DNA of 64,000 nt from Pseudomonadota bacterium (GTDB lineage Bacteria; Pseudomonadota; Gammaproteobacteria; Xanthomonadales; Wenzhouxiangellaceae). The position numbers and the translations under genes are program-made. Below are positions 44,120-52,389 of this stretch, piece by piece. Every line of letters starts with the position of its first letter. Positions within the stretch are counted from its first letter, which is position 1. Under the pieces are notes generated by a model. That model searched no databases and had not been told where the DNA came from. It worked only from the letters and a program-made list of their open reading frames with translations. The DNA lies in the NCBI GenBank assembly GCA_013285445.1, contig CP053448.1, positions 186,001 to 250,000 of the forward strand. Direction: 5' to 3'.

Positions 44120-44717
44120 TCAGTTCGGCCAGCGCACCGTCGAGATCGCTGCCTGCCGCATGCAGGCAGACGATCAGGTGGTAGATCAGATCGGCCGCCT
44201 CGGCGTTGAGCGAATCAACTTCGCCGGCGACCGCAGCCAGCGCAACCTCCACCCCTTCTTCACCGACCTTTTGGGCGCAGCGCGCCACGCCCGCCTTGAG
44301 CAGGTTTGCGGTGTAGCTCTCCGACCCGTCGGCATCGCCGCGCCGGGCGACCAGACGGTCGAGCTGTGTGAGTATGCTCGCCGCCGGGCGGCCGGTGTTG
44401 CCGAAGCAGGTTTCGGTGCCGGTGTGGCACACCGGTCCGTGCGGACGGGCCAGCACCAGCAGGGTGTCACGGTCGCAGTCGGCGACCAGGTCCACAAGCT
44501 CGAGGTGGTTGCCGGATGTTTCACCCTTGGTCCAGAGCCGTTGCCGGCTTCTTGAAAAGAACGTCACGCGCCTGCTTGAGTGGGTCTTTTCCAGTGCCTC
44601 GGCGTTCATGTAGCCGAGCATCAGCACCCGCCCATCATCGACGTCCTGGACGATGGCCGGCAGGAGGCCGTTGCCCTTGGTCCAATCGAGATCTTCGGGT
44701 TCGCGTCGCTGTGTCAT
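44100..44717 (-). CDS. hisI: Bifunctional phosphoribosyl-AMP cyclohydrolase / phosphoribosyl-ATP pyrophosphatase
   Basis: 205 residues from 44717, close to the 203 of E. coli HisIE. Steps 2 and 3 of histidine synthesis are on one chain. The cyclohydrolase has DLDWTKGNGLLPAIVQD and zinc cysteines in DCDRDT...GPVCHTGTETCF. The pyrophosphohydrolase has LLKAGVARCAQKVGEEGVE and EAADLIYHL. A longer start at 44774 (ATGA overlap with hisF) would add 19 residues encoded by a CTGAATC-type intergenic repeat. The start at 44717 has GGAG upstream and better fits the family. Last gene of the his operon. Confidence 0.93.
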   Translation of the reverse strand: MTQRREPEDLDWTKGNGLLPAIVQDVDDGRVLMLGYMNAEALEKTHSSRRVTFFSRSRQRLWTKGETSGNHLELVDLVADCDRDTLLVLARPHGPVCHTGTETCFGNTGRPAASILTQLDRLVARRGDADGSESYTANLLKAGVARCAQKVGEEGVEVALAAVAGEVDSLNAEAADLIYHLIVCLHAAGSDLDGALAELIRRRKR

Positions 44718-44770
44718 ATCTCTCGGGCTCCGCTGTTCTTTGGCAGATTCAGGATTCAGGAAGGGTTTTT

Positions 44771-45538
44771 TCATCCCCGCACCACTACGCCGCGCTTGCC
44801 CAGCCAGGCCTTGAGTTCGGGAATTGCGATCTGCCCGGAGTGGAAGACCGTGGCCGCCAGCGCGCCGTCGACGTCGGCCTGATCGAAGACCGAGTAAAAA
44901 TGTTCGGGCGCACCGGCGCCGCCGGAAGCGATCAGCGGCACATGGCAGGCCGCTCGCACCGCTTCAAGCTGTGCGATATCGTAACCGGCGCGCACGCCGT
45001 CGGCGTCCATGCAGTTCATGACGATTTCGCCAGCACCCAGGCGCTGGACCTCGCTGACCCAGCTCAGGGTATCGCGCCGTGGGTCGATCATGTTGTCGGG
45101 ATCGCCCGTGTACTGGCGCACCCGCCATTGCCCGCGCTCGCGGATCGAGTCGATGCCGACAACGACGCATTGCGAGCCGAAGCTGTCGGCAAGCTCGGCA
45201 ATCAGGACCGGGCGCTCGAGCGCCGGTGAATTGACCGAGATCTTGTCGGCGCCAGCGTTTAGCACGAGCCGCGCGGTTTCGGCATTCCGAATGCCCCCGG
45301 CCACCGTGAAGGGAATGTCGATTGCAGCGGCCACTCGTTCGATCCAGACCCGGTCGACGCTGCGGCGCTCGGGACTGGCAGTGATGTCATAGAACACCAG
45401 CTCGTCGGCGCCGGCGTCGCGATAGCGCTCGGCCAGGGCCACGATATCGCCCATGTCGCGGTGATTGCGAAAGCGCACCCCCTTGACCACGCGGCCCTGG
45501 CGCACGTCCAGGCAGGGGATGATTCTTACCGCGACCAT
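44771..45538 (-). CDS. hisF: Imidazole glycerol phosphate synthase cyclase subunit HisF
   Basis: 255 residues, a TIM barrel. Catalytic aspartates are in [10 protein letters not shown] and VVVGIDS, phosphate loops in TVAGGIRN and [10 protein letters not shown]. It takes ammonia from HisH and closes the imidazole ring. The start at 45538 is the family start; the frame extends upstream only inside hisA. It overlaps hisA by 13 bp. Together with hisH it forms the heterodimeric synthase. Confidence 0.97.
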   Translation of the reverse strand: MVAVRIIPCLDVRQGRVVKGVRFRNHRDMGDIVALAERYRDAGADELVFYDITASPERRSVDRVWIERVAAAIDIPFTVAGGIRNAETARLVLNAGADKISVNSPALERPVLIAELADSFGSQCVVVGIDSIRERGQWRVRQYTGDPDNMIDPRRDTLSWVSEVQRLGAGEIVMNCMDADGVRAGYDIAQLEAVRAACHVPLIASGGAGAPEHFYSVFDQADVDGALAATVFHSGQIAIPELKAWLGKRGVVVRG

Positions 45539-46260
45539 CGCCGGATCTCCTCGAGCCCGACCCGGCCCTCCAGAAGCGCCCGGCCGACGATGCAGGCTGA
45601 GACGCCCGTGCGTGCCACCTCTTCGATGTCGCCGGCCGAACTGATGCCGCCGGAAGCCTGAATGGCGAGCTCGGGGTAGCGCTCGGCGAGCTGTGCATAC
45701 AGGGCCAGGCTGGGCCCGGCGTAAACGCCATCGCGCTGGATGTCGGTGCACAGCAGATGCCTCAGGCCACTGCCGGTGAGCTGGTCGAGCAGGTCGACCA
45801 GGTCCCGTTCGCCGGCCTCGGTCCAGCCTGTCGCGCGCGGGATCCATCGACCCTGCTCATCGGCGGTGACGTCCAGACCGGCGACGATGGTGTCGGCGTC
45901 GACCCGGTCCAGCCAGCCGGCCACGCGCTGGGGCTCGCGCACGCACAGGCTGCCAAGTACCACGCGCATGGCGCCGGCATCGAGCCGTCTTCGCAGGTCG
46001 GCGGCATCACGCACGCCGCCGCCGGTTTGGACCCGCAGATTGACCCGGCTGCACAGCATCTCGATGGTATCGAGATTGGCCGCGCCACCGTCTCGCGCAC
46101 TGTCGAGATCGACGACGTGCAGCAGGGTCGCGCCGGCGTCGCGATAGCGCTCGGCAACGACCAGCGGGTCGTCGTCATAGCGGGTCTCACGCGCGTAGTC
46201 GCCCTGTTGCAGGCGCACCACGCGCCCGCCCCTGAGGTCGATGGCCGGAATCAGCTGCAT
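45526..46260 (-). CDS. hisA: ProFAR isomerase HisA
   Basis: 244 residues, a TIM barrel beginning [20 protein letters not shown]. Catalytic aspartates are in AIDLRGG and VAGLDV; phosphate-binding segments are QTGGGVRD and QASGGISS. It isomerises the aminoaldose to the aminoketose (ProFAR to PRFAR). The frame is open to 46614 but only the start at 46260 fits the family. It is separated from hisH by 163 bp, the only sizeable gap within the operon. Confidence 0.97.
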   Translation of the reverse strand: MQLIPAIDLRGGRVVRLQQGDYARETRYDDDPLVVAERYRDAGATLLHVVDLDSARDGGAANLDTIEMLCSRVNLRVQTGGGVRDAADLRRRLDAGAMRVVLGSLCVREPQRVAGWLDRVDADTIVAGLDVTADEQGRWIPRATGWTEAGERDLVDLLDQLTGSGLRHLLCTDIQRDGVYAGPSLALYAQLAERYPELAIQASGGISSAGDIEEVARTGVSACIVGRALLEGRVGLEEIRRWSR

Positions 46261-46423
46261 GAAACTGCTCCCGAGTGGATGTGGTCCGGAACCGCCGAAG
46301 TCACCGCATGCGGCCAAGGAACACCGGGAACCAGGCTGAGCGGACATCGTCTGTTTGCTCCAGGGTGGGATAAGCGGGCTGCAGGTCTTTTCATCTTCGG
46401 TGTCCTCGGTGGCCCCAAGGTGT

Positions 46424-47011
46424 TCAGGAATCGAGAAAGTTGCGCAGGATCCGCGCGCCGGCGCCGGCGGATTTCTCCGGGTGAAACTGGCAGGCGACAA
46501 AGTTGCCGCGGCGCACGATCGCGGCGAAGCGCTGGCCGTGTTCGCTGACCGCCACGGCATGCTTGACCGGCGCGGCGAAACCGTGCACGAAGTAGAACCA
46601 CTCCTCGCCGCCAAGACCGCGGGTCAGGGGATCGTCGCTGACCCATTCAAGCCGGTTCCAGCCCATGTGCGGCAGCCGAAGCCCTGTACCGGCCTTGAGC
46701 TTTCGCACGCGTCCCGGAATCAGGCCCAGGCAGTCAACCTGGCCTTCTTCGGAGGACTCGAACAGCAGCTGCAGGCCCAGGCAGATGCCCAGCACCGGCT
46801 GGGTCAGGCCCTGGACGACCTCGACCAGCATCGCCTCGCGCAGCGCGTTCATCGCCCGGGCCGCCGCGCCGACGCCGGGCAGGATTACCCTGTCGGCCGC
46901 GCGGATGATCGCGGCATTTTTGGTCAGCACCGAATCGACGCCGAGCCGGTGCAGGGCATGCTGAACGGAGCTGAGGTTGGCGCCGCCGGAGTTGATCACC
47001 GCGATGGTCAC
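46424..47011 (-). CDS. hisH: Imidazole glycerol phosphate synthase glutaminase subunit HisH
   Basis: 195 residues, a class-I glutamine amidotransferase. The nucleophile Cys is in GICLGLQLL, and the His/Glu pair is in CQFHPEKS. PGVGAA marks the oxyanion strand. It releases ammonia from glutamine and channels it to HisF. It overlaps hisB by 4 bp (ATGA). Confidence 0.96.
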   Translation of the reverse strand: MTIAVINSGGANLSSVQHALHRLGVDSVLTKNAAIIRAADRVILPGVGAAARAMNALREAMLVEVVQGLTQPVLGICLGLQLLFESSEEGQVDCLGLIPGRVRKLKAGTGLRLPHMGWNRLEWVSDDPLTRGLGGEEWFYFVHGFAAPVKHAVAVSEHGQRFAAIVRRGNFVACQFHPEKSAGAGARILRNFLDS

Positions 47012-48066
47012 AGCACCCCCTTGGTCGAAGGGGTGCCGTAGCCGCTGCGCGCCAGCGCCGGCCGCAGGGCACGCCCCACCCCCTTGAAGCAGGCCTCGAC
47101 CATGTGGTGGGTGTTCTCGCCCTCGACCTTGATGTGGATGGCCGCCCGCAGGGTCTGGGCAAGGGAGGCGAAGAAGTGTTCAACCATTTCGGTGTGCAGG
47201 CCGCCGACCGACTCGCGCGGAAAGTCGGCGCTGAAAACGATGGCCGGGCGGCCGGACAGGTCAACGGCGACCTGGGCCAGCGACTCGTCCATGGGCAGCA
47301 GGAAGCCGTAGCGGCCAATACCGCTGCGGTCGCCCAGGGCCTGGTCGAGCGCTGAACCCAGCGCCAGCGCGCAGTCTTCGACGGTGTGGTGCTCGTCGAC
47401 TTCCAGGTCGCCCCTGCACTCCAGCGCCAGCGCAAAGCCGCCGTGCGCGGCGACCTGTTCGAGCATGTGGTCGAAAAAGCCGATGCCGGTGTCGATGCGG
47501 ACCGGCGCGGTGGCATCCAGGTCGACGCGCACCGAAATGTCGGTTTCGCGCGTCTGACGGCAGACTTCGCCGGTGCGGGTGGTACCGAGGATGGCGCGCG
47601 CGATACCCGGCCAGTCGAGGTCGGTGCCGATGCGATAGCCCCTGAGCCCCATGTTGTCGGCCAGCTCGAGGTCGGTCTGACGATCGCCGATAACCGCCGA
47701 CTGCCGCCGGTCGAGCTCGGGGTCACGCAGGTAGTCGAGCAGCATGCCGATGCCCGGCTTGCGCGTCGGCGCGTTGTCTTCGGGCCGGGTCGGATCGATA
47801 TGCACGGCGTCGAAGCGAATGCCCTGGCTTTCGAGAATCTGCAGCAGCAGGTTCTGCGGCCCGACAAAGTCTCGCTCCGGAAACGACTCGCTGCCCAGCC
47901 CGTCCTGATTGCTGACCATGATGAATCGGAAACCCGCGGCCTGCAGCTGAAGCAGAGCCGGAATCGTGCCCGGCATCAGCCGGAACTTGTCGAAGGAGTC
48001 GACCTGCTTGTCATCGGGCTCCTCGATCAGGCAGCCGTCGCGGTCGATGAACAGGATCTTTTTCAT
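47008..48066 (-). CDS. hisB: Bifunctional histidinol-phosphatase / imidazoleglycerol-phosphate dehydratase HisB
   Basis: 352 residues. The N-terminal HAD phosphatase (about 1-165) has the nucleophile motif FIDRDGCL, and the C-terminal dehydratase (about 166-352) has FDHMLEQ and the metal-binding HHTVEDCALALG and HHMVEACFKG. The fusion is the gammaproteobacterial form and covers two steps of histidine synthesis (dehydratase and phosphatase). It overlaps both hisC and hisH by 4 bp. Confidence 0.96.
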   Translation of the reverse strand: MKKILFIDRDGCLIEEPDDKQVDSFDKFRLMPGTIPALLQLQAAGFRFIMVSNQDGLGSESFPERDFVGPQNLLLQILESQGIRFDAVHIDPTRPEDNAPTRKPGIGMLLDYLRDPELDRRQSAVIGDRQTDLELADNMGLRGYRIGTDLDWPGIARAILGTTRTGEVCRQTRETDISVRVDLDATAPVRIDTGIGFFDHMLEQVAAHGGFALALECRGDLEVDEHHTVEDCALALGSALDQALGDRSGIGRYGFLLPMDESLAQVAVDLSGRPAIVFSADFPRESVGGLHTEMVEHFFASLAQTLRAAIHIKVEGENTHHMVEACFKGVGRALRPALARSGYGTPSTKGVL

Positions 48067-49127
48067 GTGCTCCAGCCCTTGAGAAATCCGATCAATGCGC
48101 TGTTTTCCTCGGGCGTGCCGAGCGTGATGCGCACGCAGTCGGCCAGGCCCGGCTGGGCGGACTGGTTACGCAGGCGGATGCCGGCCGCAGCCGCGTCACG
48201 CACCAGCCCCGGGCCGTCGACGGCACGCACCAGCACGAAATTGGCCTCGCCCGGCCAGACGCGGCGAATCGAGGGGTGCGACGCCAGCGTCTCGACCAGA
48301 TGACGCTTGCCGTCCATCAGCAGGTCGAGCTGTTCACGCCGCCCGGCAATCGCCGCCGGTTCCAGTGCCGCCTCGGCGGCGGCCACGGCCGGGGTCGGCA
48401 GCGGATAGGGCGGAATGATGCGTCTGAGCAGCCCGATCACCTCGGCGGCGGCAATCAGCGCGCCAAGGCGACAACCGGCCAGGCCAAAGGCTTTGGACAG
48501 GGTGCGCAGTACCACCAGGTTGGACTGGCCGACCACGCGTGAGGCCAGCGAGGGCCGCTCGCAGAATTCGATATAGGCCTCGTCGAGCACGACCAGGCCG
48601 GTCTGCTCGCGCTGGCGCGCCAGGTCGAGCACGGGTTCGGCTGCCAGGCCGTTCCCTGTCGGGTTGTTGGGCGAGCACAGGAACAACAGTTTTGCCGGGC
48701 CGGCGGTTGATAGCCCATCCCGATCCAGGACGAAACCCTCGTCGGTCTCTTGCAGCGGCACTTCGACCAGCTCCGCTCCCTGGATGCGTGCCGACAGGGC
48801 GTACATGCCGAAGCACGGCGGGCAGGTGATCACGCGGTCGGCGCCGGGTCGGACAAACGCGCGCTCGAGCAGGTCAATGCCTTCGTCGCTGCCCCGGGTG
48901 AGCAGAAGGTTGGCTTCGTCGATGCCGTAGTGTGCCGCGAGTTTCCGCCTCAGCCCGGACGGCTGCGGCTCGGGGTAGCGATTGAGATTCAGGCCGTTGT
49001 CGCCTGCCGGTGGCCACGGGTTTTCGTTGGCGTTGAGCAGGATGCCGGTGCTGTCGGCCAGGGCCCGTGCTGAAGCGTAGGGCGCCAGGGCGCGGATCTC
49101 CGGCCTTGCCAGGTCGATGATGCTCAT
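48063..49127 (-). CDS. hisC: Histidinol-phosphate aminotransferase HisC
   Basis: 354 residues, a fold-type I PLP aminotransferase. The PLP lysine is in RTLSKAFGLAGCRLG; NANENPWPP near the N-terminus and SPNNPTGNG are substrate and cofactor motifs. It converts imidazole-acetol phosphate to histidinol phosphate with glutamate. The start at 49127 is the family start and overlaps hisD by 4 bp. The frame is open further upstream only within hisD. Confidence 0.95.
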   Translation of the reverse strand: MSIIDLARPEIRALAPYASARALADSTGILLNANENPWPPAGDNGLNLNRYPEPQPSGLRRKLAAHYGIDEANLLLTRGSDEGIDLLERAFVRPGADRVITCPPCFGMYALSARIQGAELVEVPLQETDEGFVLDRDGLSTAGPAKLLFLCSPNNPTGNGLAAEPVLDLARQREQTGLVVLDEAYIEFCERPSLASRVVGQSNLVVLRTLSKAFGLAGCRLGALIAAAEVIGLLRRIIPPYPLPTPAVAAAEAALEPAAIAGRREQLDLLMDGKRHLVETLASHPSIRRVWPGEANFVLVRAVDGPGLVRDAAAAGIRLRNQSAQPGLADCVRITLGTPEENSALIGFLKGWST

Positions 49128-50434
49128 CTCGATGCCCCGTCGAGGCGGTCCAGCCGAAGCTCGATGGCGATGCGGTGGGCATCCAGACCCTCGTGAGCAG
49201 CCAGTCGCGCGCCGTCGGGTCCGAGCGTTTTCAGACCGATAGGGGTGGCTTCCTGAACGGTCATGCGCCGCATGAAGTCGGTCAGCGACAAACCGGCATG
49301 CGAGCGCGCCCAGCCACCGGTCGGCAGCACGTGGTTGGTGCCGGAGATATAGTCGCCCAGGGCCTCGGGCGTGTAGTGGCCGAGAAACACCGAGCCGGCG
49401 CTGGTGATGGCAGCACACAGCTCGCGCGCGTTTTCCGTGGCAATGATCAGGTGCTCGGGTGCGTAGTCGTTGGCCACCGCGAGTGCCTGATTGAGCGAGT
49501 CGACGGTGATGATGGCACCGTGCTCAAGCGCCCGGGCCGCCGTGTCGCTGCGCGGCAGGGTCGGGGTGAGACGTCCGAGCGCGGCAACGACCAGGCCGGC
49601 CAGCCGCTCGGAATCAGTGACCAGGAAGACCTGCGAGTCCGGTCCATGCTCGGCCTGACTGAGCAGGTCGATGGCGACAAACGCCGGGTCGGCAGAATCA
49701 TCGGCGATGACCAGGACCTCGGAGGGGCCGGCCGGCAGGTCCATGGCCGCGCCGCAGGGGTCCTGGGCGACCTGGCGCTTGGCCTCGGCGACAAAGCGGT
49801 TGCCGGGTCCGAACACGCGAACCACCTTCGGGACCGATTCGGTGCCGTAGGCCATCGCCGCAACGGCCTGGGCGCCGCCGGCGACCAGCACAGTGGTGAT
49901 GTCCAGGCGGCTGGCAATGTAGCGAACGGCCGCGTCGGCGCGCCCGTCGGTGCCCGGCGGCGTGGCCATCACGACCCGGCGGCAGCCGGCCAGTCGAGCC
50001 GGAACGCCCAGCATCACTGCCGTCGATGGCAGCGGTGCGGTGCCGGCCGGCACGTACAGGCCGACGGGATCGAGCGCGCGCCAGCGCGCCTCGCAGATCA
50101 TCCCAGGAGCGGTTTCGACCCGCAGGTCTTGCGGACGGGCAGCCTCGTGAAAACGGGTCACGGTCTCGATCGCCCTGTCAATGGCGCGCCGGAGCGATTC
50201 GTCGAGCTCGCCGGCCGCCGCGGCCAGTTCGTCCGGACCGGCCAGCAGCGAGTCCGGGGCGCGGCCGTCAAATCGCCGGCTGCATTCGATGACGGCCTGA
50301 TCACCGCCGCAACGGACCGTTGCGATGATTTCGGCCACGGCCGCGCGCAGCGCTTCATTGGCCTCCAGGGCGGGCCGGGCGAGCAGGCTAGCACGGGCGT
50401 CTGCCTGCAGCCTATTCCAGGCGACGGTTTTCAT
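49124..50434 (-). CDS. hisD: Histidinol dehydrogenase HisD
   Basis: 436 residues. A zinc-dependent NAD enzyme that oxidises histidinol to histidine in two steps. Recognisable segments are VGLYVPAGTAPLPSTAVML, FGPGNRFVAEAKRQV, DLPAGPSEVLVIAD, LLSQAEHGPDSQ (zinc ligands Gln/His) and PEHLII. The start at 50434 is the family start and overlaps hisG by 4 bp. Confidence 0.97.
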   Translation of the reverse strand: MKTVAWNRLQADARASLLARPALEANEALRAAVAEIIATVRCGGDQAVIECSRRFDGRAPDSLLAGPDELAAAAGELDESLRRAIDRAIETVTRFHEAARPQDLRVETAPGMICEARWRALDPVGLYVPAGTAPLPSTAVMLGVPARLAGCRRVVMATPPGTDGRADAAVRYIASRLDITTVLVAGGAQAVAAMAYGTESVPKVVRVFGPGNRFVAEAKRQVAQDPCGAAMDLPAGPSEVLVIADDSADPAFVAIDLLSQAEHGPDSQVFLVTDSERLAGLVVAALGRLTPTLPRSDTAARALEHGAIITVDSLNQALAVANDYAPEHLIIATENARELCAAITSAGSVFLGHYTPEALGDYISGTNHVLPTGGWARSHAGLSLTDFMRRMTVQEATPIGLKTLGPDGARLAAHEGLDAHRIAIELRLDRLDGASR

Positions 50435-51333
50435 GCCAGCATCTTCTCTACCGGCAGCACCAGCACCGCCGAGGCGCCGGCGGACTTGAGCTCCTCGAGG
50501 TGTTCCCAGAAGACCTGCTCGGTGCACACGGCATGCACGGCCACCCGGTCGGTCTGACCTTCCAGCGGCAGAACGGTAGGCGATTCGGCGCCGGGCAGAA
50601 TCGAGGCGATCTCGGTCAGGCGCGAGCGCGGCGCGTGCAGCATGACGTATTTGGTCTCGGCGGCCTGCCGCACGCCCTGGATGCGGGTCAACAGCTTGGC
50701 CAGCAGGGTTTCGCGCTCGTTGTCGAGGCGCTGTGGGCAGCGGAAGAGGGCGGCCTGGCTGGTCATGACCGGCTCGATCGCCTTGAGATGGTTGGCCCTG
50801 AGGGTGGTGCCGGTAGAGACCAGATCGACGATGCCGTCGGCCGTGCCCAGGCTGGGCGCGATCTCGACCGCACCATTGAGCGTGACGACCTCGGCCTTGA
50901 CTGCGTTGTCGTCGAGAAACCTTCGCGTCAGCTGCGGATAGCTGGTCGCCAGACGTGCACCGGCCAGATCGGCGATGCTGCTCGCCGTCGAATCCTCGGG
51001 CACTGCCAGTTTGAGCTGGCAGTGACCGAAATCCAGCGGCAGCAGGCACTCGAGCCGGGTTTCCGGCCGCCGCTGGCGGATCTCGAGCAGCTTCTCCTCA
51101 GCCACGTTTTCGCCAACGATGCCGAGCTGGCACACGCCCTCGGCCAGCAGTCGGGGGATGTCGTCGTCGCGCACCAGCAGCAGGTCGACGGGCAGGTTGC
51201 GACCGTACCAGAACAGCTTGTCCTTGCTGCGCGCGAACTGCAGGCCGGAGCGTTCGAGCAGGCTCAGGGAGCGGTCGGCCAGCCGGCCGGACTTCTGGAT
51301 GGCGATCTGGATTCGGTTCATTTCGGTGCTCAT
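50431..51333 (-). CDS. hisG: ATP phosphoribosyltransferase HisG (long form)
   Basis: 300 residues, the long, single-chain form with a C-terminal histidine-binding regulatory domain (about 225-300). No hisZ is needed or seen. Motifs: IQKSGRLADRSLSLL, the phosphoribosyl-binding ADGIVDLVSTGTTLRAN and a C-terminal EHLEELKSAGASAVLVLP. It catalyses the first step of histidine synthesis and is the feedback-inhibited enzyme. The start has no strong ribosome site; a 24-bp CCTGAACC/CCTGAGTCC-type repeat lies just upstream. Confidence 0.96.
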   Translation of the reverse strand: MSTEMNRIQIAIQKSGRLADRSLSLLERSGLQFARSKDKLFWYGRNLPVDLLLVRDDDIPRLLAEGVCQLGIVGENVAEEKLLEIRQRRPETRLECLLPLDFGHCQLKLAVPEDSTASSIADLAGARLATSYPQLTRRFLDDNAVKAEVVTLNGAVEIAPSLGTADGIVDLVSTGTTLRANHLKAIEPVMTSQAALFRCPQRLDNERETLLAKLLTRIQGVRQAAETKYVMLHAPRSRLTEIASILPGAESPTVLPLEGQTDRVAVHAVCTEQVFWEHLEELKSAGASAVLVLPVEKMLA

Positions 51334-51381
51334 CAGGACTCAGGTTGCAGGGTTCAGGCAGGTGGCCGGCTGGGCTGTCAT

Positions 51382-51699
51382 CTACCTGGCGCTGGTCTCT
51401 TTTAGCCTTTCCAGCGCCAGGCGGTAGCCGCCGTTGCCATGTTCCAGGTAGCGCGCCACGCGGCCGATGGTCGTTACACTGACCCCGGTCAGGTCATGAA
51501 TCTCGCGGTAGGGTTTGTCCTGGTCGAGATAGCGCACCACGCGCCAGCGGTCGACCAGGGCCTCGAGTTCGGCCGGCGTGGTCAGGTCCTTGAGCAAGGC
51601 GCGCATCTCGTCCGGGCTGCGCATGGACAGCAACGCCTCGGCCAGGCTGGAGCGCGCCGCCCGGTTGGCTTCGATTTGTTTCGGTTCGAGCGCTTTCAT
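51382..51699 (-). CDS. TrpR/YerC family transcriptional repressor, probable regulator of the his operon
   Basis: 105 residues of the TrpR superfamily (YerC/YecD type). The helix-turn-helix is PYREIHDLTGVSVTTIGRVARYL near residues 62-84, preceded by an all-helical dimerisation part (MRALLKDLTTPAELEALVDRW). It is the first gene of the his operon, 48 bp before hisG. A perfect palindrome lies between candidate -35 and -10 boxes just upstream, so autoregulation and histidine-dependent repression are likely. The name hisR has been used for such regulators in Xanthomonadales; I give none because the effector is not shown. Confidence 0.88.
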   Translation of the reverse strand: MKALEPKQIEANRAARSSLAEALLSMRSPDEMRALLKDLTTPAELEALVDRWRVVRYLDQDKPYREIHDLTGVSVTTIGRVARYLEHGNGGYRLALERLKETSAR

Positions 51700-51710
51700 G
51701 GCGTAGTAAT

Positions 51711-51738
51711 GTAATAGCGTGTTAACACGTTAACACAA
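51711..51738 (-). promoter_or_regulatory. Promoter and operator of the his operon
   Basis: On the minus strand TTGTGT (51733-51738) and TATTAC (51711-51716) are spaced 16 bp. The perfect palindrome GTGTTAAC-AC-GTTAACAC fills 51719-51736 between and over them. A repressor bound there would block polymerase. The predicted transcript start is within a few bases of the ATG at 51699 and there is no Shine-Dalgarno, so the first mRNA may be leaderless. Confidence 0.7.
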
Positions 51739-51806
51739 ACAGCAGGCTGGCGCAAGTCGTCCGAGAGTGGGTGCCGATTCCGTTTGGTTCGTTGCGAGCC
51801 GGATCC

Positions 51807-52169
51807 TCAGCGACGAGGTCGGTCGGGCGTGTCGCGGTAGCCGCGCAGCTTGCTGCGGCGGCAGCGCGTCAGGTGCTGGTCGCGCTGTTCGACCCGCGCA
51901 TAGATCCGGCGTGGATTGGTGCGCAATGCCCAGCGGTAGTGGACCTCCCAATCCAGCGTCCAGTGCTGGCCGGCAAAGCCGCAAACCATGTCGCGGGCCT
52001 GGCGGACCTGACGCAGGGATTCGTCGGCATACCAGTAGGCCAGCCGGGCTTGCGGATGCTCGCCGCGATAGCCCGGTGGGGGAAAGCGCTCGTTGTCGTC
52101 ACGCCACTGCGCCGTGGCGGCAAGCGGCGCGAGCACGGTCAGCAAGAGCAGGCAGTGCCAGAACTTCAT
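51807..52169 (-). CDS. Small exported protein of unknown function
   Basis: 120 residues with a clear signal peptide (MKFWHCLLLLTVLAPLAATA-Q). The mature part is polar and basic, rich in Arg, Trp and Tyr (YWYADESLRQVRQARDMVCGFAGQHW), with three cysteines. I do not recognise a family. A GGGAGG lies 14 bases before the ATG at 52169, a little far. The frame opens at 52208 inside a palindromic repeat, which supports the later start. Its downstream neighbour is the his operon regulator on the same strand. Confidence 0.65.
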   Translation of the reverse strand: MKFWHCLLLLTVLAPLAATAQWRDDNERFPPPGYRGEHPQARLAYWYADESLRQVRQARDMVCGFAGQHWTLDWEVHYRWALRTNPRRIYARVEQRDQHLTRCRRSKLRGYRDTPDRPRR

Positions 52170-52204
52170 GGTAGCGCTGATTATCCTCCCGGGCCCTGAA
52201 TCGC

Positions 52205-52240
52205 TCATGAATAATGTGGGCTAGCCCGCATTATTCATGA
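52205..52240. repeat. 36-bp palindrome (TCATGAATAATG... type)
   Basis: A near-perfect palindrome with a GGGCTAGCCC centre and arms TCATGAATAATG / CATTATTCATGA, with one mismatched pair. Half of the same sequence recurs in direct orientation at 52370-52389. Confidence 0.85.
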
Positions 52241-52270
52241 ATTCACTCGCCCCCTTGCTTGCGCCTTGCC

Positions 52271-52339
52271 CGCACAGCGGATTTTCCTCCCTCGGAAATA
52301 CAGCCTGGTATTCCGCTCGGTCGGAAAATCCGCTGTGCG
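52271..52339. repeat. Large hairpin with 17-bp perfect arms
   Basis: Arms at 52271-52287 and 52323-52339 (CGCACAGCGGATTTTCC and its complement) flank a 35-base loop. The loop itself can fold (GGAAATAC / GGTATTCC with one bulge). It lies between the palindrome at 52205 and the half copy at 52370. It resembles a REP/MITE-type non-coding element or a cruciform. Confidence 0.8.
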
Positions 52340-52369
52340 AACAATCCCCTGCGCAATCATCGCGGCGAT

Positions 52370-52389
52370 TCATGAATAATGCGGGCTAG
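52370..52389 (+). repeat. Half-copy of the TCATGAATAATG palindrome
   Basis: TCATGAATAATGCGGGCTAG, a direct copy of the left half of the 52205 palindrome with one base changed. It runs into the stop codon of the EamA transporter gene. Confidence 0.75.
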
